In this document: piece after piece, positions 43,997-51,353 of the stretch
Layout of the letters: the number at the start of each line of letters is the position of its first letter
Numbering within the stretch: position 1 is the first letter of the stretch
Source of the DNA: Sphingobium subterraneum
GTDB taxonomy: Bacteria > Pseudomonadota > Alphaproteobacteria > Sphingomonadales > Sphingomonadaceae
Assembly: GCF_014199435.1 (NCBI RefSeq)
Contig: NZ_JACIJP010000002.1
Coordinates: 248,001-312,000, forward strand
Reading direction: 5' to 3'
DNA length: 64,000 bases
Made by a program: the position numbers and the translations under genes
Notes under the pieces: generated by a model
Told to the model about the DNA's origin: nothing
What the model saw: the letters and a program-made list of their open reading frames with translations, nothing else
The model's database searches: none

Positions 43997-45309
43997 GCAA
44001 GCCCCCTTCCTCCAAGAACTCCGGCCCGCCCTCGCGGTCGCGCAATCCGGGCAAGTTTGAAGCGCCCAAGAAGCGCGGCGCGAAGCATGGCAAGGGCAGC
44101 AAGGTCGCGCCCAAGCCGCCCCGCCCGCCGGTGGCGAAGAAGCCGCCCAAGGCCGCCAGTGCGCCGGTCGAAGCCACGCCCAAGCCCGCCAAGGCGCTGA
44201 AACCGGCGAGCACGGCCGTGCTGACCTTTCCGGTGGCGGGGGATGATGATGGCATCCGCCTCGACCGCTGGTTCAAGCGGCATATGCCGGAGGTGAGCTT
44301 TGCGCTGGTGTCGCGCTGGGCGCGTACCGGGCAGTTGCGCGTCGATGGCGCGCGGGCGACGCCGGGTGACCGGCTGGCCGAGGGGCAAGTCATCCGCGTT
44401 CCCCCCGCCGACACGCGCGCGATGGCGGAAGCTGCGCCCAAGGCGAAGGCCAAGGCGCCCCGCCCCGTCCTCTCCGACGAGGAGACCGACTTCGCGCAGG
44501 ACATGGTGATCCATCGCGACGAGCAGGCGATCGTGCTCAACAAGCCGCCCGGCCTTGCGACGCAGGGTGGGACCAAGACGATCGAGCATGTCGACGGGCT
44601 GCTCGATGCGCTGCGCTTCGAGCGGGACGACCGGCCCAAGCTGGTCCACCGGCTCGACAAGGATACGTCGGGCGCGCTGCTGGTGGCGCGGTCGGCACGA
44701 TCGGCGGGTTTCTTCGCTAAGGCGTTTTCGAGCCGCACCGCACGCAAGGTCTATTGGGCGATCGTCGTCGGCGTTCCCTCCATCAACGACGGGTTCATCG
44801 ACCTGCCGCTCGCCAAGCAGCCGGGGACGGGCGGCGAGAAGATGCATGTCGACGAGGCGGAGGGCCTGCCCGCGCGCACCCGCTACCGCGTGATCGAGCG
44901 GGCGGGCAACCGCGCGGCGTGGGTCGAGCTGCAACCCTATACCGGGCGTACCCACCAGTTGCGCGTGCACCTCGCCGCGATCGGCTTTCCGATTGTGGGC
45001 GACGGCAAATATGGCGGCAAGGACGCGTTCCTGACCGGCACGATCAGCCGCAAGATGCACCTGCACGCGCGGCGCATCCGCATTGATCATCCCGACGGCG
45101 GCAAGGTCGACGTGATGGCGGAACTGCCCCCGCATTTTGCCGAGAGCCTTGTCGATCTGGGCTTTGACCTCTCACTGGGCGACATGCCGCTCGACGAGGA
45201 AATCGACACCGGGCCGACGAAGGAAGACCAGAAGAAATTCGCGCGCCAGCACGCCAAGACGGTGCGCAAGGAGCGGCGGGGCGAACGGCGCGGGCGGGGC
45301 GCGCATTAG
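43993..45309 (+). CDS. RluA-family 23S rRNA pseudouridine synthase (RluC-like) with a basic N-terminal extension
   Basis: The 438-residue enzyme has an S4 RNA-binding domain (about 87-135) and an RluA catalytic domain with HRLDKDTSG (219-227, catalytic D222) and YTGRTHQLRVHLA. It carries about 75 extra N-terminal residues rich in Lys, Pro and Ser and a C-terminal basic tail (KTVRKERRGERRGRG), both probably disordered RNA-binding segments. The arrangement is RluC/RluD-like; the exact target uridines cannot be told. It is translationally coupled to crcB. Confidence 0.93.
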   Translation: MSKPPSSKNSGPPSRSRNPGKFEAPKKRGAKHGKGSKVAPKPPRPPVAKKPPKAASAPVEATPKPAKALKPASTAVLTFPVAGDDDGIRLDRWFKRHMPEVSFALVSRWARTGQLRVDGARATPGDRLAEGQVIRVPPADTRAMAEAAPKAKAKAPRPVLSDEETDFAQDMVIHRDEQAIVLNKPPGLATQGGTKTIEHVDGLLDALRFERDDRPKLVHRLDKDTSGALLVARSARSAGFFAKAFSSRTARKVYWAIVVGVPSINDGFIDLPLAKQPGTGGEKMHVDEAEGLPARTRYRVIERAGNRAAWVELQPYTGRTHQLRVHLAAIGFPIVGDGKYGGKDAFLTGTISRKMHLHARRIRIDHPDGGKVDVMAELPPHFAESLVDLGFDLSLGDMPLDEEIDTGPTKEDQKKFARQHAKTVRKERRGERRGRGAH

Positions 45310-45312
45310 CCT

Positions 45313-45924
45313 ATGCATCCGGATGCGGCCTTTCGCTGGGACGACTTGGCATCCCTGACGGATTTCGTCAGCGTCCATTCGTTCGGCATGCTGTTCGCAT
45401 CGACGCCCGAGGGACCGAGGGTTGCGCACGTGCCCGTGACGTGGCTGGACGAGAGACGGGACGAAATGCGGCTCGGCTTTCACCTGTCCCGCAACAATGG
45501 TCTCGTCCGGCATCTGGAGGGATCAAGAGCGCTGTTCGTCGCCAATGGTCCCCATGGCTATGTGAGTCCCGACTGGTACAATGCCGCCGATCAGGTGCCG
45601 ACATGGAACTATGTGTCGGTCGAGCTGGAGGGATCGGTTTCGACGCTGCCGCCGGATGATCTGCCGCTGCTGCTCGATCGCCTGTCCGGGGAGAACGAAG
45701 CCCGTCTGGCTCCCAAGCCGTCCTGGACGCGCGCCAGGATGGATACCGAAAAATTCACGCGGATGCTGGGCGGGATCGTCGGCTATGAACTGCGGGTGGA
45801 CCAATGGAGGGGCACCCGAAAGCTTGGCCAGAACAAGCCCGTTGCCCTGCGGACATCCGTCGCCGACGCTCTGGAAGCCGTGGGCAACGATGCACTGGCG
45901 GCGCTGATGCGAGAGGGCCCATGA
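45313..45924 (+). CDS. PaiB-family FMN-binding split-barrel protein
   Basis: This 203-residue protein matches the Bacillus PaiB family, named as negative transcriptional regulators but having an FMN-binding split-barrel fold: HPDAAFRWDD at the N-terminus, LGFHLSRNNGLVRHLEGSRALFVANGPHGYVSPDWY and VPTWNYVSVELEG, and the C-terminal KLGQNKP. Such proteins may be flavoenzymes. It starts 3 bases after the pseudouridine synthase stop and overlaps the next ATG by 4 bases, so it is embedded in a coupled operon to which it has no obvious functional link. Confidence 0.9.
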   Translation: MHPDAAFRWDDLASLTDFVSVHSFGMLFASTPEGPRVAHVPVTWLDERRDEMRLGFHLSRNNGLVRHLEGSRALFVANGPHGYVSPDWYNAADQVPTWNYVSVELEGSVSTLPPDDLPLLLDRLSGENEARLAPKPSWTRARMDTEKFTRMLGGIVGYELRVDQWRGTRKLGQNKPVALRTSVADALEAVGNDALAALMREGP

Positions 45925-46583
45925 TGAGCAACCGCCTCGCGTTGTTCGATTGCGACGGCACTCTGGTCGACAGCCAGCATGATATCGTCGAGGCGATGAA
46001 CCGCGCGTTTGCCGCCGTGAAGCTGGCGCCACCGCCACGGCCGGAGATCCTCTCGGTCATCGGCCTGTCGCTGCCGCTCGCCATGGCGCGGCTGGTGCCC
46101 GATGCGGAGGAGCGGTTCCACGATCATCTGGCCGAGCAGTACAAGGCGGCGTTCCGCGCGATGCGGCACGCGGACGGCGTGTCGGAGCCGCTCTATCCCG
46201 GTATCGCCGAGCTGGTGGTGAAGCTTGCCGAAGACGGATGGATGCTGGGCGTGGCGACGGGCAAGTCCGACCGGGGCCTGCAGATCTGCCTCACCACCCA
46301 TGGCATCATCGACCATTTCGTGACGTTGCAGACCGCCGACCGGCATCCGTCCAAGCCGCATCCGTCGATGGCGCATCTGGCGATGAGCGAGGCGGGCGCG
46401 CGGCCCGAAACGACGGTGATGATCGGCGATACGAGCTATGACATGGAGATGGCGGTCAACGCGGGCGTGCGCGGGATTGGCGTCAACTGGGGCTATCACA
46501 GCCCGCAGGAGCTGATGGCGGCGGGCGCGCACGCCGTGGCGGTGGACATGGACGATCTGGCGCGCCATATCGCCGACCTATGA
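45921..46583 (+). CDS. HAD-IA family phosphatase (phosphoglycolate phosphatase-like)
   Basis: The 220-residue hydrolase has the nucleophile motif DCDGTLVDS (D10, D12), the second-motif threonine in GVATGKSDRG, the lysine in HPSKPHPSM and the acidic motif IGDTSYDMEMA. The substrate may be phosphoglycolate or another small phosphoester. The ATG overlaps the PaiB-like stop and its own stop overlaps the next start, each by 4 bases. Confidence 0.9.
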   Translation: MMSNRLALFDCDGTLVDSQHDIVEAMNRAFAAVKLAPPPRPEILSVIGLSLPLAMARLVPDAEERFHDHLAEQYKAAFRAMRHADGVSEPLYPGIAELVVKLAEDGWMLGVATGKSDRGLQICLTTHGIIDHFVTLQTADRHPSKPHPSMAHLAMSEAGARPETTVMIGDTSYDMEMAVNAGVRGIGVNWGYHSPQELMAAGAHAVAVDMDDLARHIADL

Positions 46584-46852
46584 CCGATCCTGACTTTCCC
46601 CCGGCACCGGAACCGACCGCTGCCCAACGCGAAGCCGCCGCGAAGCAGCGTTTCATTGCGCTCAACCTCTTCCGCCTGTCGGGCGTAGCGATCGTGATGT
46701 TCGGCTTTCTCATCATGATGGAGCGTTTCGGCTTCGTGGCCGGGCAGAAAGCGAAGATCATGGGCGCGATCATCGCGACGGTTGGCCTGTTCCAGACGAT
46801 CGTGGTGCCGCGCATCCTCGTGCGGGCGTGGCGTACGCCGAGGGAAGAGTGA
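46580..46852 (+). CDS. Small two-helix membrane protein upstream of the ATP12-family gene
   Basis: The 90-residue protein has a cytoplasmic N-terminus (about 30 residues) and two transmembrane helices (about 33-49 and 57-75) with KQRFIALNLFRLSGVAIVMFG. Its stop overlaps the GTG start of the ATP12-family gene. The position is consistent with a role near ATP synthase assembly, but that is inference from context only. Confidence 0.78.
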   Translation: MTDPDFPPAPEPTAAQREAAAKQRFIALNLFRLSGVAIVMFGFLIMMERFGFVAGQKAKIMGAIIATVGLFQTIVVPRILVRAWRTPREE

Positions 46853-47544
46853 AGCGGTTCTACAAGGAGGTTGCGCTCGCGCCCGGCGCGGATGGCTATG
46901 GCATCGCGCTGGACGGCCGTCCCGTGCGTACCCCGGCGCGGGCGTTGCTCGCTTTGCCGACGCAGGCGCTTGGCCATGCGGTGGCGGAGGAATGGCGCGC
47001 GCAGGTGGAGGAGATCGACCCGGCGTCGATGGTGATGACCGGCCTTGCCAACGCCGCGATCGACCAGATCGCGCCCAACCACGCATCCTTTGCCGCCGGT
47101 GTCGCCGCCTATGGCGAGACCGACCTGCTCTGTTATCGCGCGGAGGCCCCCGCCCCGCTGGTGGCGCGGCAGGCGGGCGAGTGGCAGCCGTTGCTCGACT
47201 GGGCCGGGCAGCGCTACGACGTGGCCTTTGCCGTCACGCAGGGGATCGTCCATGTCGCGCAGCCACAAGCGACGGTGAAGCGGCTCAGTCAGGCGGTGGC
47301 GGCGTGCGATGCGTTCACGCTCGCGGGCCTGTCGACGCTGGTGAGCATCAGCGGATCGCTGGTGATCGGGCTGGCGGCGATCGAGGATGCGTTCGCGCCC
47401 GATGCGCTGTGGCTGGCGTCCGAACTGGACGAGCGCTGGCAGGCGGAACTGTGGGGCGAGGATGCCGAGGCGCTCGGCCGGCGGGAGCGGCGCGGCGCGG
47501 AATTCACGCGCGCGGCGGCGTTTTGCGCGCTGGTGCGGGGGTAA
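46849..47544 (+). CDS. ATP12-family F1-ATPase assembly chaperone
   Basis: The 231-residue protein belongs to the ATP12 family that chaperones the F1 alpha subunit, present in mitochondria and alphaproteobacteria. Features are KRFYKEVALAPGADGYGIALDGRPVRTPAR, AHAVAEEWRAQ-type helix (GHAVAEEWRAQVEEIDPASM), DLLCYRAEAPAPLVARQ and the C-terminal DAFAPDALWLASELDERWQAELWGED. I chose the GTG at 46849, which has AGGGA just upstream and overlaps the previous stop by 4 bases; a GTG at 46828 is possible. Confidence 0.93.
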   Translation: MKRFYKEVALAPGADGYGIALDGRPVRTPARALLALPTQALGHAVAEEWRAQVEEIDPASMVMTGLANAAIDQIAPNHASFAAGVAAYGETDLLCYRAEAPAPLVARQAGEWQPLLDWAGQRYDVAFAVTQGIVHVAQPQATVKRLSQAVAACDAFTLAGLSTLVSISGSLVIGLAAIEDAFAPDALWLASELDERWQAELWGEDAEALGRRERRGAEFTRAAAFCALVRG

Positions 47545-47551
47545 TCCTGTT

Positions 47552-47650
47552 CCGTTCGCCCTGAGTAGGGGCTGAGTGTATCGAAGTCCTGTATCGAAGG
47601 GTGCTTCGATACGTCGTTTCGACAGGCTCAACGACACTCAGCACGAACGG
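47552..47650 (+). repeat. Family A palindromic repeat, copy A5
   Basis: A 99-base copy, CCGTTCGCCCTGAGTAGGGG to CACTCAGCACGAACGG, with the centre GTATCGAAGGGTGCTTCGATAC identical to copy A1. It lies between the converging ATP12-family and gmk genes. Confidence 0.85.
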
Positions 47651-47664
47651 GTCTAGAGCCGTTC

Positions 47665-48327
47665 CTACGCCTCCGCCGCCCGTTCCAGCTTGCGGATAAA
47701 GCCGATGATGCCGGTCTGGCGGCTGCGCTTCAGGCGCTCGGCCTCTAGGATGGTCTGCACCTTGGCGAAGCAGGCGTCGGCATCGTCATTGACGAGCACA
47801 TAGTCATAGCCGTCCCAGTGGGCGATTTCGTTGGCGGCACGGGCCATGCGGCCGGTGATGACGTCCTCGCTGTCCGTCCCGCGTCCGCGCAGGCGGCGTT
47901 CCAGCTCGTCCATCGAGGGCGGCAGGATGAAGACGCGCACGACATCGCCCCCGGCGATCTGGTGCAATTGCTGCGCGCCCTGCCAGTCGATATCGAACAG
48001 CACGTCACGCCCAGCGGCGAGCATCGCCTCCACCGGTGCGCGCGGCGTGCCGTAGCGGTTGCCGAAGACGTGCGCCCATTCGAGAAATTCGTGGTTCGCG
48101 ACCATCGCCCGGAAGCGTTCCAGATCGACGAAATGATAATCCTTGCCGTCGACCTCGCCGGGGCGGATCGGGCGGGTGGTGGCGGACACCGACATCTGCA
48201 ACCCGTTATCGGCGGCGAGCAATTTGCGCGCGATGGTCGATTTCCCCGCGCCGGAGGGGGACGAAAGAACGAACAGGACGCCGCGACGCTTGAAGCCATG
48301 CGGGTCGGTCTGGTTGCTGTGGGCCAT
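47665..48327 (-). CDS. gmk: Guanylate kinase
   Basis: This 220-residue kinase phosphorylates GMP. The P-loop PSGAGKST is at residues 24-31, and the GMP-binding region includes SVSATTRPIRPGEVDGKDYHFVD and FLEWAHVFGNRYGTP; FDIDWQGAQQL is also conserved. Length is normal. It is transcribed toward the repeat at 47552. Confidence 0.97.
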   Translation of the reverse strand: MAHSNQTDPHGFKRRGVLFVLSSPSGAGKSTIARKLLAADNGLQMSVSATTRPIRPGEVDGKDYHFVDLERFRAMVANHEFLEWAHVFGNRYGTPRAPVEAMLAAGRDVLFDIDWQGAQQLHQIAGGDVVRVFILPPSMDELERRLRGRGTDSEDVITGRMARAANEIAHWDGYDYVLVNDDADACFAKVQTILEAERLKRSRQTGIIGFIRKLERAAEA

Positions 48328-48393
48328 GCCTGCTAGTGACGGGAAGCGCGCGGCTCGTCAATATCGCGATGAACCGAGCGGGGGGAGAGAGGC

Positions 48394-48999
48394 ATGATCG
48401 AGGTGGCGGGGGTGAAGGTGCGGCGGCGCACGGCGATGACGATCCTGATACTGATCGCGGGCGCGGCGGCGCTGCTGCTCGCGATGGGACGGCCGGCGAT
48501 CTGCACCTGCGGCACGGTGAAGCTGTGGGAGGGCGCGGTCAATTCCGCCGGGAACAGCCAGCATATCGCCGACTGGTACAGCTTCAGCCATATCATCCAC
48601 GGCTTTCTATTCTACGCGGGGACGTGGTGGCTGCTCGGGCGCAAGCGGCGGGATGGCACGCCGCCGCTGCTGCGCCGGGACGCACGGCTGGCCGTGGCGG
48701 TGGCGATCGAGGCGGGGTGGGAGCTGCTGGAAAACTCGCCGATCATCATCGACCGCTACCGCACCGCCACGATCGCGCTCGGCTATACCGGCGATTCGGT
48801 GCTCAACAGCCTGAGCGACATCGGCATGATGATGGCGGGCTTCCTGTTCGCCGCGCGCATGCCGGTACGGGTGACGGTGCTGGTCGCAGTGGGGTTCGAG
48901 CTGCTAACGCTCTGGACGATCCGCGACAACCTGACGCTCAATGTGCTGATGCTGACCTGGCCGGTGGAGGCGGTGAAGCTATGGCAGGCTGGGGGGTAG
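48394..48999 (+). CDS. DUF2585-family membrane protein
   Basis: This 201-residue polytopic protein has about five transmembrane helices and the conserved DUF2585 stretches [57 protein letters not shown] and [13 protein letters not shown]. The many His, Glu and Asp residues at helix ends suggest a metal or catalytic site, but no activity is established. The last 103 bases are duplicated at 49440-49542. Confidence 0.9.
   Translation: MIEVAGVKVRRRTAMTILILIAGAAALLLAMGRPAICTCGTVKLWEGAVNSAGNSQHIADWYSFSHIIHGFLFYAGTWWLLGRKRRDGTPPLLRRDARLAVAVAIEAGWELLENSPIIIDRYRTATIALGYTGDSVLNSLSDIGMMMAGFLFAARMPVRVTVLVAVGFELLTLWTIRDNLTLNVLMLTWPVEAVKLWQAGG
48897..48999 (+). repeat. Parent copy of a 103-base duplication (3' end of the DUF2585 gene)
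   Basis: This stretch, from CGAGCTGCTAACGCTCTGGA to the TAG stop, reappears at 49440-49542 with 8 substitutions and no gaps (about 92% identity). Similarity stops at the stop codon and just before the first base. Confidence 0.92.
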
Positions 49000-49080
49000 G
49001 GAACTTTCGGATGCTGTAGTAACAACCCAAGTCGCAAATTTTGAGTCGCCAGCTAGGTCCTTCTGTTCTAGAATTTCGCT

Positions 49081-49368
49081 ATGCATCATACAGGCGCTGA
49101 TGGAGAATATTACAGGAGACAACGGGCAAAACTTGACCCTGATGATGGAAATCGTTGGTATCTTCTTATCAAAGAATTACGTGCCGAGCACGGCTGCACC
49201 CTTGACGAAGCCCACCGCATTGCTCTCGCGGACCCGACATGGCGGCGCTGGTTGGAAAGCCGGATCAATCACCACCCAAAATGCCGTAAGTCCGCGTTAT
49301 GGCATATACGCAATTATGGCGACGCATCGTTAATTCGCCAGGTGGGAAATAGGCTTAAAATCCGCTAA
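49081..49368 (+). CDS. Small basic protein of unknown function (cargo module A)
   Basis: This 95-residue product is basic and mostly helical (EYYRRQRAKLDPDDGNRWYLLIKELRAE and WRRWLESRINHHPKCRKSALWHIRNYGD are the richest parts; two cysteines). Codon use is more A/T-rich than in neighbours. No strong ribosome binding site precedes the ATG. It lies between the DUF2585 gene and a chimera of flanking-gene remnants. I recognise no family; a small nucleic-acid-binding protein is possible but unproven. Confidence 0.55.
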   Translation: MHHTGADGEYYRRQRAKLDPDDGNRWYLLIKELRAEHGCTLDEAHRIALADPTWRRWLESRINHHPKCRKSALWHIRNYGDASLIRQVGNRLKIR

Positions 49369-49377
49369 ACCAAACAG

Positions 49378-49437
49378 CCGTCCGCTACCCTGCGCGACCG
49401 AGTTCAGTGGCTCCGCCTCAACGTGGTTGTGCTCGAC
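49378..49437 (-). pseudogene. Remnant of the 3' end of the small gene now at 50149-50475
   Basis: Read on the minus strand these bases encode AEPLNSVAQG followed by a short tail and stop, closely matching ADPLNSVAQG at the C-terminus of the intact 108-residue gene. DNA similarity is clear over roughly 40 bases (shared ACCGAGTTCAG). Nothing of the rest of the gene is present. It abuts the DUF2585 remnant. Confidence 0.7.
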
Positions 49438-49439
49438 AT

Positions 49440-49542
49440 CGAGCTGCTAACGCTCTGGACGATCCGCGACAATTTGTCGCTCAATGTGCTGATGCTGACC
49501 TGGCCGGTTGAGGCGGTGCGGGTGTGGCAGGCTGGGGGGTAG
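49440..49542 (+). pseudogene. Duplicated 3' end of the DUF2585 gene
   Basis: This 103-base fragment encodes the last 34 residues of the DUF2585 protein ([21 protein letters not shown] and onward) up to the TAG stop, with three amino acid changes. No start or upstream part is present. The level of divergence suggests origin from another strain rather than a very recent local copy. Confidence 0.85.
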
Positions 49543-49569
49543 GAGGTGGTTCTGAACCGACTGACACCA

Positions 49570-49669
49570 CCGTTCGTGCTGAGTAGCCATTGAGCCTGTC
49601 GAAATGGCATATCGAAGCACCCTTCGATACGGGCCTTCGCCAAGCTCAGTCCCTACTCAGGGCGAACGG
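49570..49669 (-). repeat. Family A palindromic repeat, copy A6 (inverted)
   Basis: A 100-base copy in the opposite orientation to A1, ending CCCTACTCAGGGCGAACGG on the plus strand, with the centre GTATCGAAGGGTGCTTCGATAT on the minus strand. It supplies the last codons (LPFALSRD) and stop of the minus-strand gene at 49646. Confidence 0.85.
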
Positions 49670-50065
49670 AAGTTGGGATGGCAGGGGACAGGAAATCCGC
49701 ACCGCCGCCAGGATTCTTTTTGAATAGTTCGGTGATAGGCCAGCGATCTGGAAAGAGCCGCCTGTAATGGGTTCGTGGACGCGCACGTTCATGATTACCT
49801 GACCGCCGAGCCGTAACGCGAGATCTTTACCAACATGCTTGGCCGTTTCGATTGCGACAACCTGACGCCCTGCGTCTGTCAGCAACAGGGACAAAGCATC
49901 ACCAGACGACGAGACTTTCGCCACTTTGCCCCTACAGAGAACAACGTCTCCTAATTGCAAATATTGATTGGCGAAGAATAGCTTAGGCTCCGCCAACAGT
50001 ACTGACGGGAAAGTCAACATCGCTATAAAGCACAAAGGTACCGCTCGGAATAATGTTCGTCTCAT
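49646..50065 (-). CDS. Exported protein resembling the SecDF P1-head domain (cargo module B)
   Basis: This 139-residue product has a signal peptide (about residues 1-26, ending LLAE) and a small domain whose pattern VLLTDAGRQVV...TAKHVGKDLALRLGGQV...VHEPITGGSFQIAGLS looks like the P1-head subdomain of the translocase subunit SecD, without its membrane channel. Two cysteines are present (VVLCRG and RISCPL). Codon use is A/T-richer than flanks. The start at 50065 is the first ATG; a GTG at 50071 is possible. The final eight codons come from repeat A6. Similarity is by eye and moderate. Confidence 0.6.
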   Translation of the reverse strand: MRRTLFRAVPLCFIAMLTFPSVLLAEPKLFFANQYLQLGDVVLCRGKVAKVSSSGDALSLLLTDAGRQVVAIETAKHVGKDLALRLGGQVIMNVRVHEPITGGSFQIAGLSPNYSKRILAAVRISCPLPSQLPFALSRD

Positions 50066-50148
50066 AAACACAATGTGTCATTAAATTCCGATGCTCGCAA
50101 ATAGTGAGGTCCTAACGGCCATACATGACCAGACAGCACATCAAAACA

Positions 50149-50475
50149 TTACAACCGCGTCCCGCCCTGCGCCACCGAGTTCAGCGGGTCCGCGTCGAAG
50201 GTCGTGGTACTCGGCTGCACCGCCGCTTCCGTAACGGCCGGGCCGACGGGCTTGGCGTTCAGGGCGGCGAGGGTTTCGCGGCGTTCGTCGCGTTCTTTCT
50301 TGCGCTGCCACAGCTTGTGGGCGACCCACACGCCGCCGATGGTGGCTGCGCCCAGCGGCGAGCGGGTGATGACGCGGGATGCGATGACGCCGACGGCGGC
50401 ACCGAGCACGCCCGAGCGGCCGACTTCATCCGCGACGCGCGCGCCCACAAAGCCCGAAATGAATTTACCCAGCAT
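50149..50475 (-). CDS. Small conserved membrane-associated protein of unknown function
   Basis: The 108-residue protein has a hydrophobic, Gly/Ala-rich first half (MLGKFISGFVGARVADEVGRSGVLGAAVGVIASRVITRSPLGAATIGGVWVAHKLW) that may hold two short helices, then a charged segment KKERDERRETL and a polar tail ending DADPLNSVAQGG. GGGAG lies 10 bases before the ATG at 50475. A remnant of its 3' end is at 49378. Function unknown. Confidence 0.7.
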   Translation of the reverse strand: MLGKFISGFVGARVADEVGRSGVLGAAVGVIASRVITRSPLGAATIGGVWVAHKLWQRKKERDERRETLAALNAKPVGPAVTEAAVQPSTTTFDADPLNSVAQGGTRL

Positions 50476-50559
50476 GTTGACGGCGCTCCCTGAAGACTGT
50501 GTGTCCTCAACCCCTTTGCGCCCGCGCCGGTTCCTCATGCTGTGGCTTAAACCCCGCCG

Positions 50560-51060
50560 CTATTTCTTTTTGCCGAAATCGACGGTGACGACGTTCGATC
50601 CGTCCTCGGCCGCCGTGGCGGAGCCGCCCTGCGAGCTGCCGACGCCGTCATTCTCGGCCGCTTCGTGGGGTTCCGGGCCATCGTCGTTCGCTTCGACCTG
50701 GAATTGCAGGGCGAAGTTGACCGCCGGATCGACGAAGGCGGTGATCGCGGCATAGGGAATGATGAGCTGCGCCGGGATCTGGTTAAAGGTCAGGCTGACG
50801 CGAAAGAGATCGTCCTCCACCTTCAGGTCCCAGAACTTGTTCTGGAGCACGACGGTCATTTCATCGGGGAAGCGCTCGGCCAGGTGCGTCGGGATGGAGA
50901 CACCGGGCGCGCGGGTCTTGAAGGTAATGTAGAAATGATGCTCGCCGGGGAGCAGGCCGTTATGCTCGATCTGCCCCAGCACGCGGCCGACCACGGCCCG
51001 CAGCGCTTCCTGCACGATTTCATCATAGGGAATCAGGCTGTCGGGCAAATTTTCGCTCAT
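50560..51060 (-). CDS. sspB: ClpXP adaptor SspB (alphaproteobacterial type)
   Basis: This 166-residue adaptor delivers ssrA-tagged and other substrates to ClpXP. The substrate-binding domain (residues 1-115; [47 protein letters not shown] and [23 protein letters not shown]) is followed by an acidic flexible linker and the ClpX-binding C-terminus [10 protein letters not shown]. The length and tail match the alpha-type SspB. Monocistronic. Confidence 0.92.
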   Translation of the reverse strand: MSENLPDSLIPYDEIVQEALRAVVGRVLGQIEHNGLLPGEHHFYITFKTRAPGVSIPTHLAERFPDEMTVVLQNKFWDLKVEDDLFRVSLTFNQIPAQLIIPYAAITAFVDPAVNFALQFQVEANDDGPEPHEAAENDGVGSSQGGSATAAEDGSNVVTVDFGKKK

Positions 51061-51099
51061 GCGCCCTTCCTAGCGCAGGGCCGGGGCCGGTCAAGCCTT

Positions 51100-51289
51100 C
51101 CCGGGCGGATCATATTGCCCTTCGGTCGTCTTCGACTCCAGCCCTGATGGCCTGCAAATGGCGATCTTTCGCGCTTCCGGTGCTCACGTACCTTAAGCAC
51201 GCTGCGCTCCGGGTCACGAAAGACCAGCATTTTGCCCTACGGTCGTCTGCGACTCCGTCACATCATCATCTGAATGTGACCCGCCCGGG
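51100..51289. repeat. Family C long palindromic element, copy C2
   Basis: The 190-base element has inverted ends CCCGGGCGGATCAT and GTGACCCGCCCGGG. Its core (about 51139-51277) shares with C1 the blocks AGCCCTGATGGCCTGCAAAT, TTCCGGTGCTCACGTA, GCGCTCCGGGTCACGAAA and ACATCATCATCTGAATGT. Between core and ends it carries two near-identical direct repeats containing GGTCGTCTTCGACTCC and GGTCGTCTGCGACTCC. It lies between divergent genes sspB and hisB, so it is not simply a terminator. Confidence 0.8.
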
Positions 51290-51353
51290 GGGCAAGCTAC
51301 AGCGAATCGCCCGCAACCGTTGCACCGCTGCAAATCCGCGCTATAGGGGCGGC

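Noticed and set aside
49404-49643. A 79-codon minus-strand frame across the chimera and repeat A6
   Set aside because: It runs antisense through the DUF2585 remnant and into a repeat; no start signal or family support.
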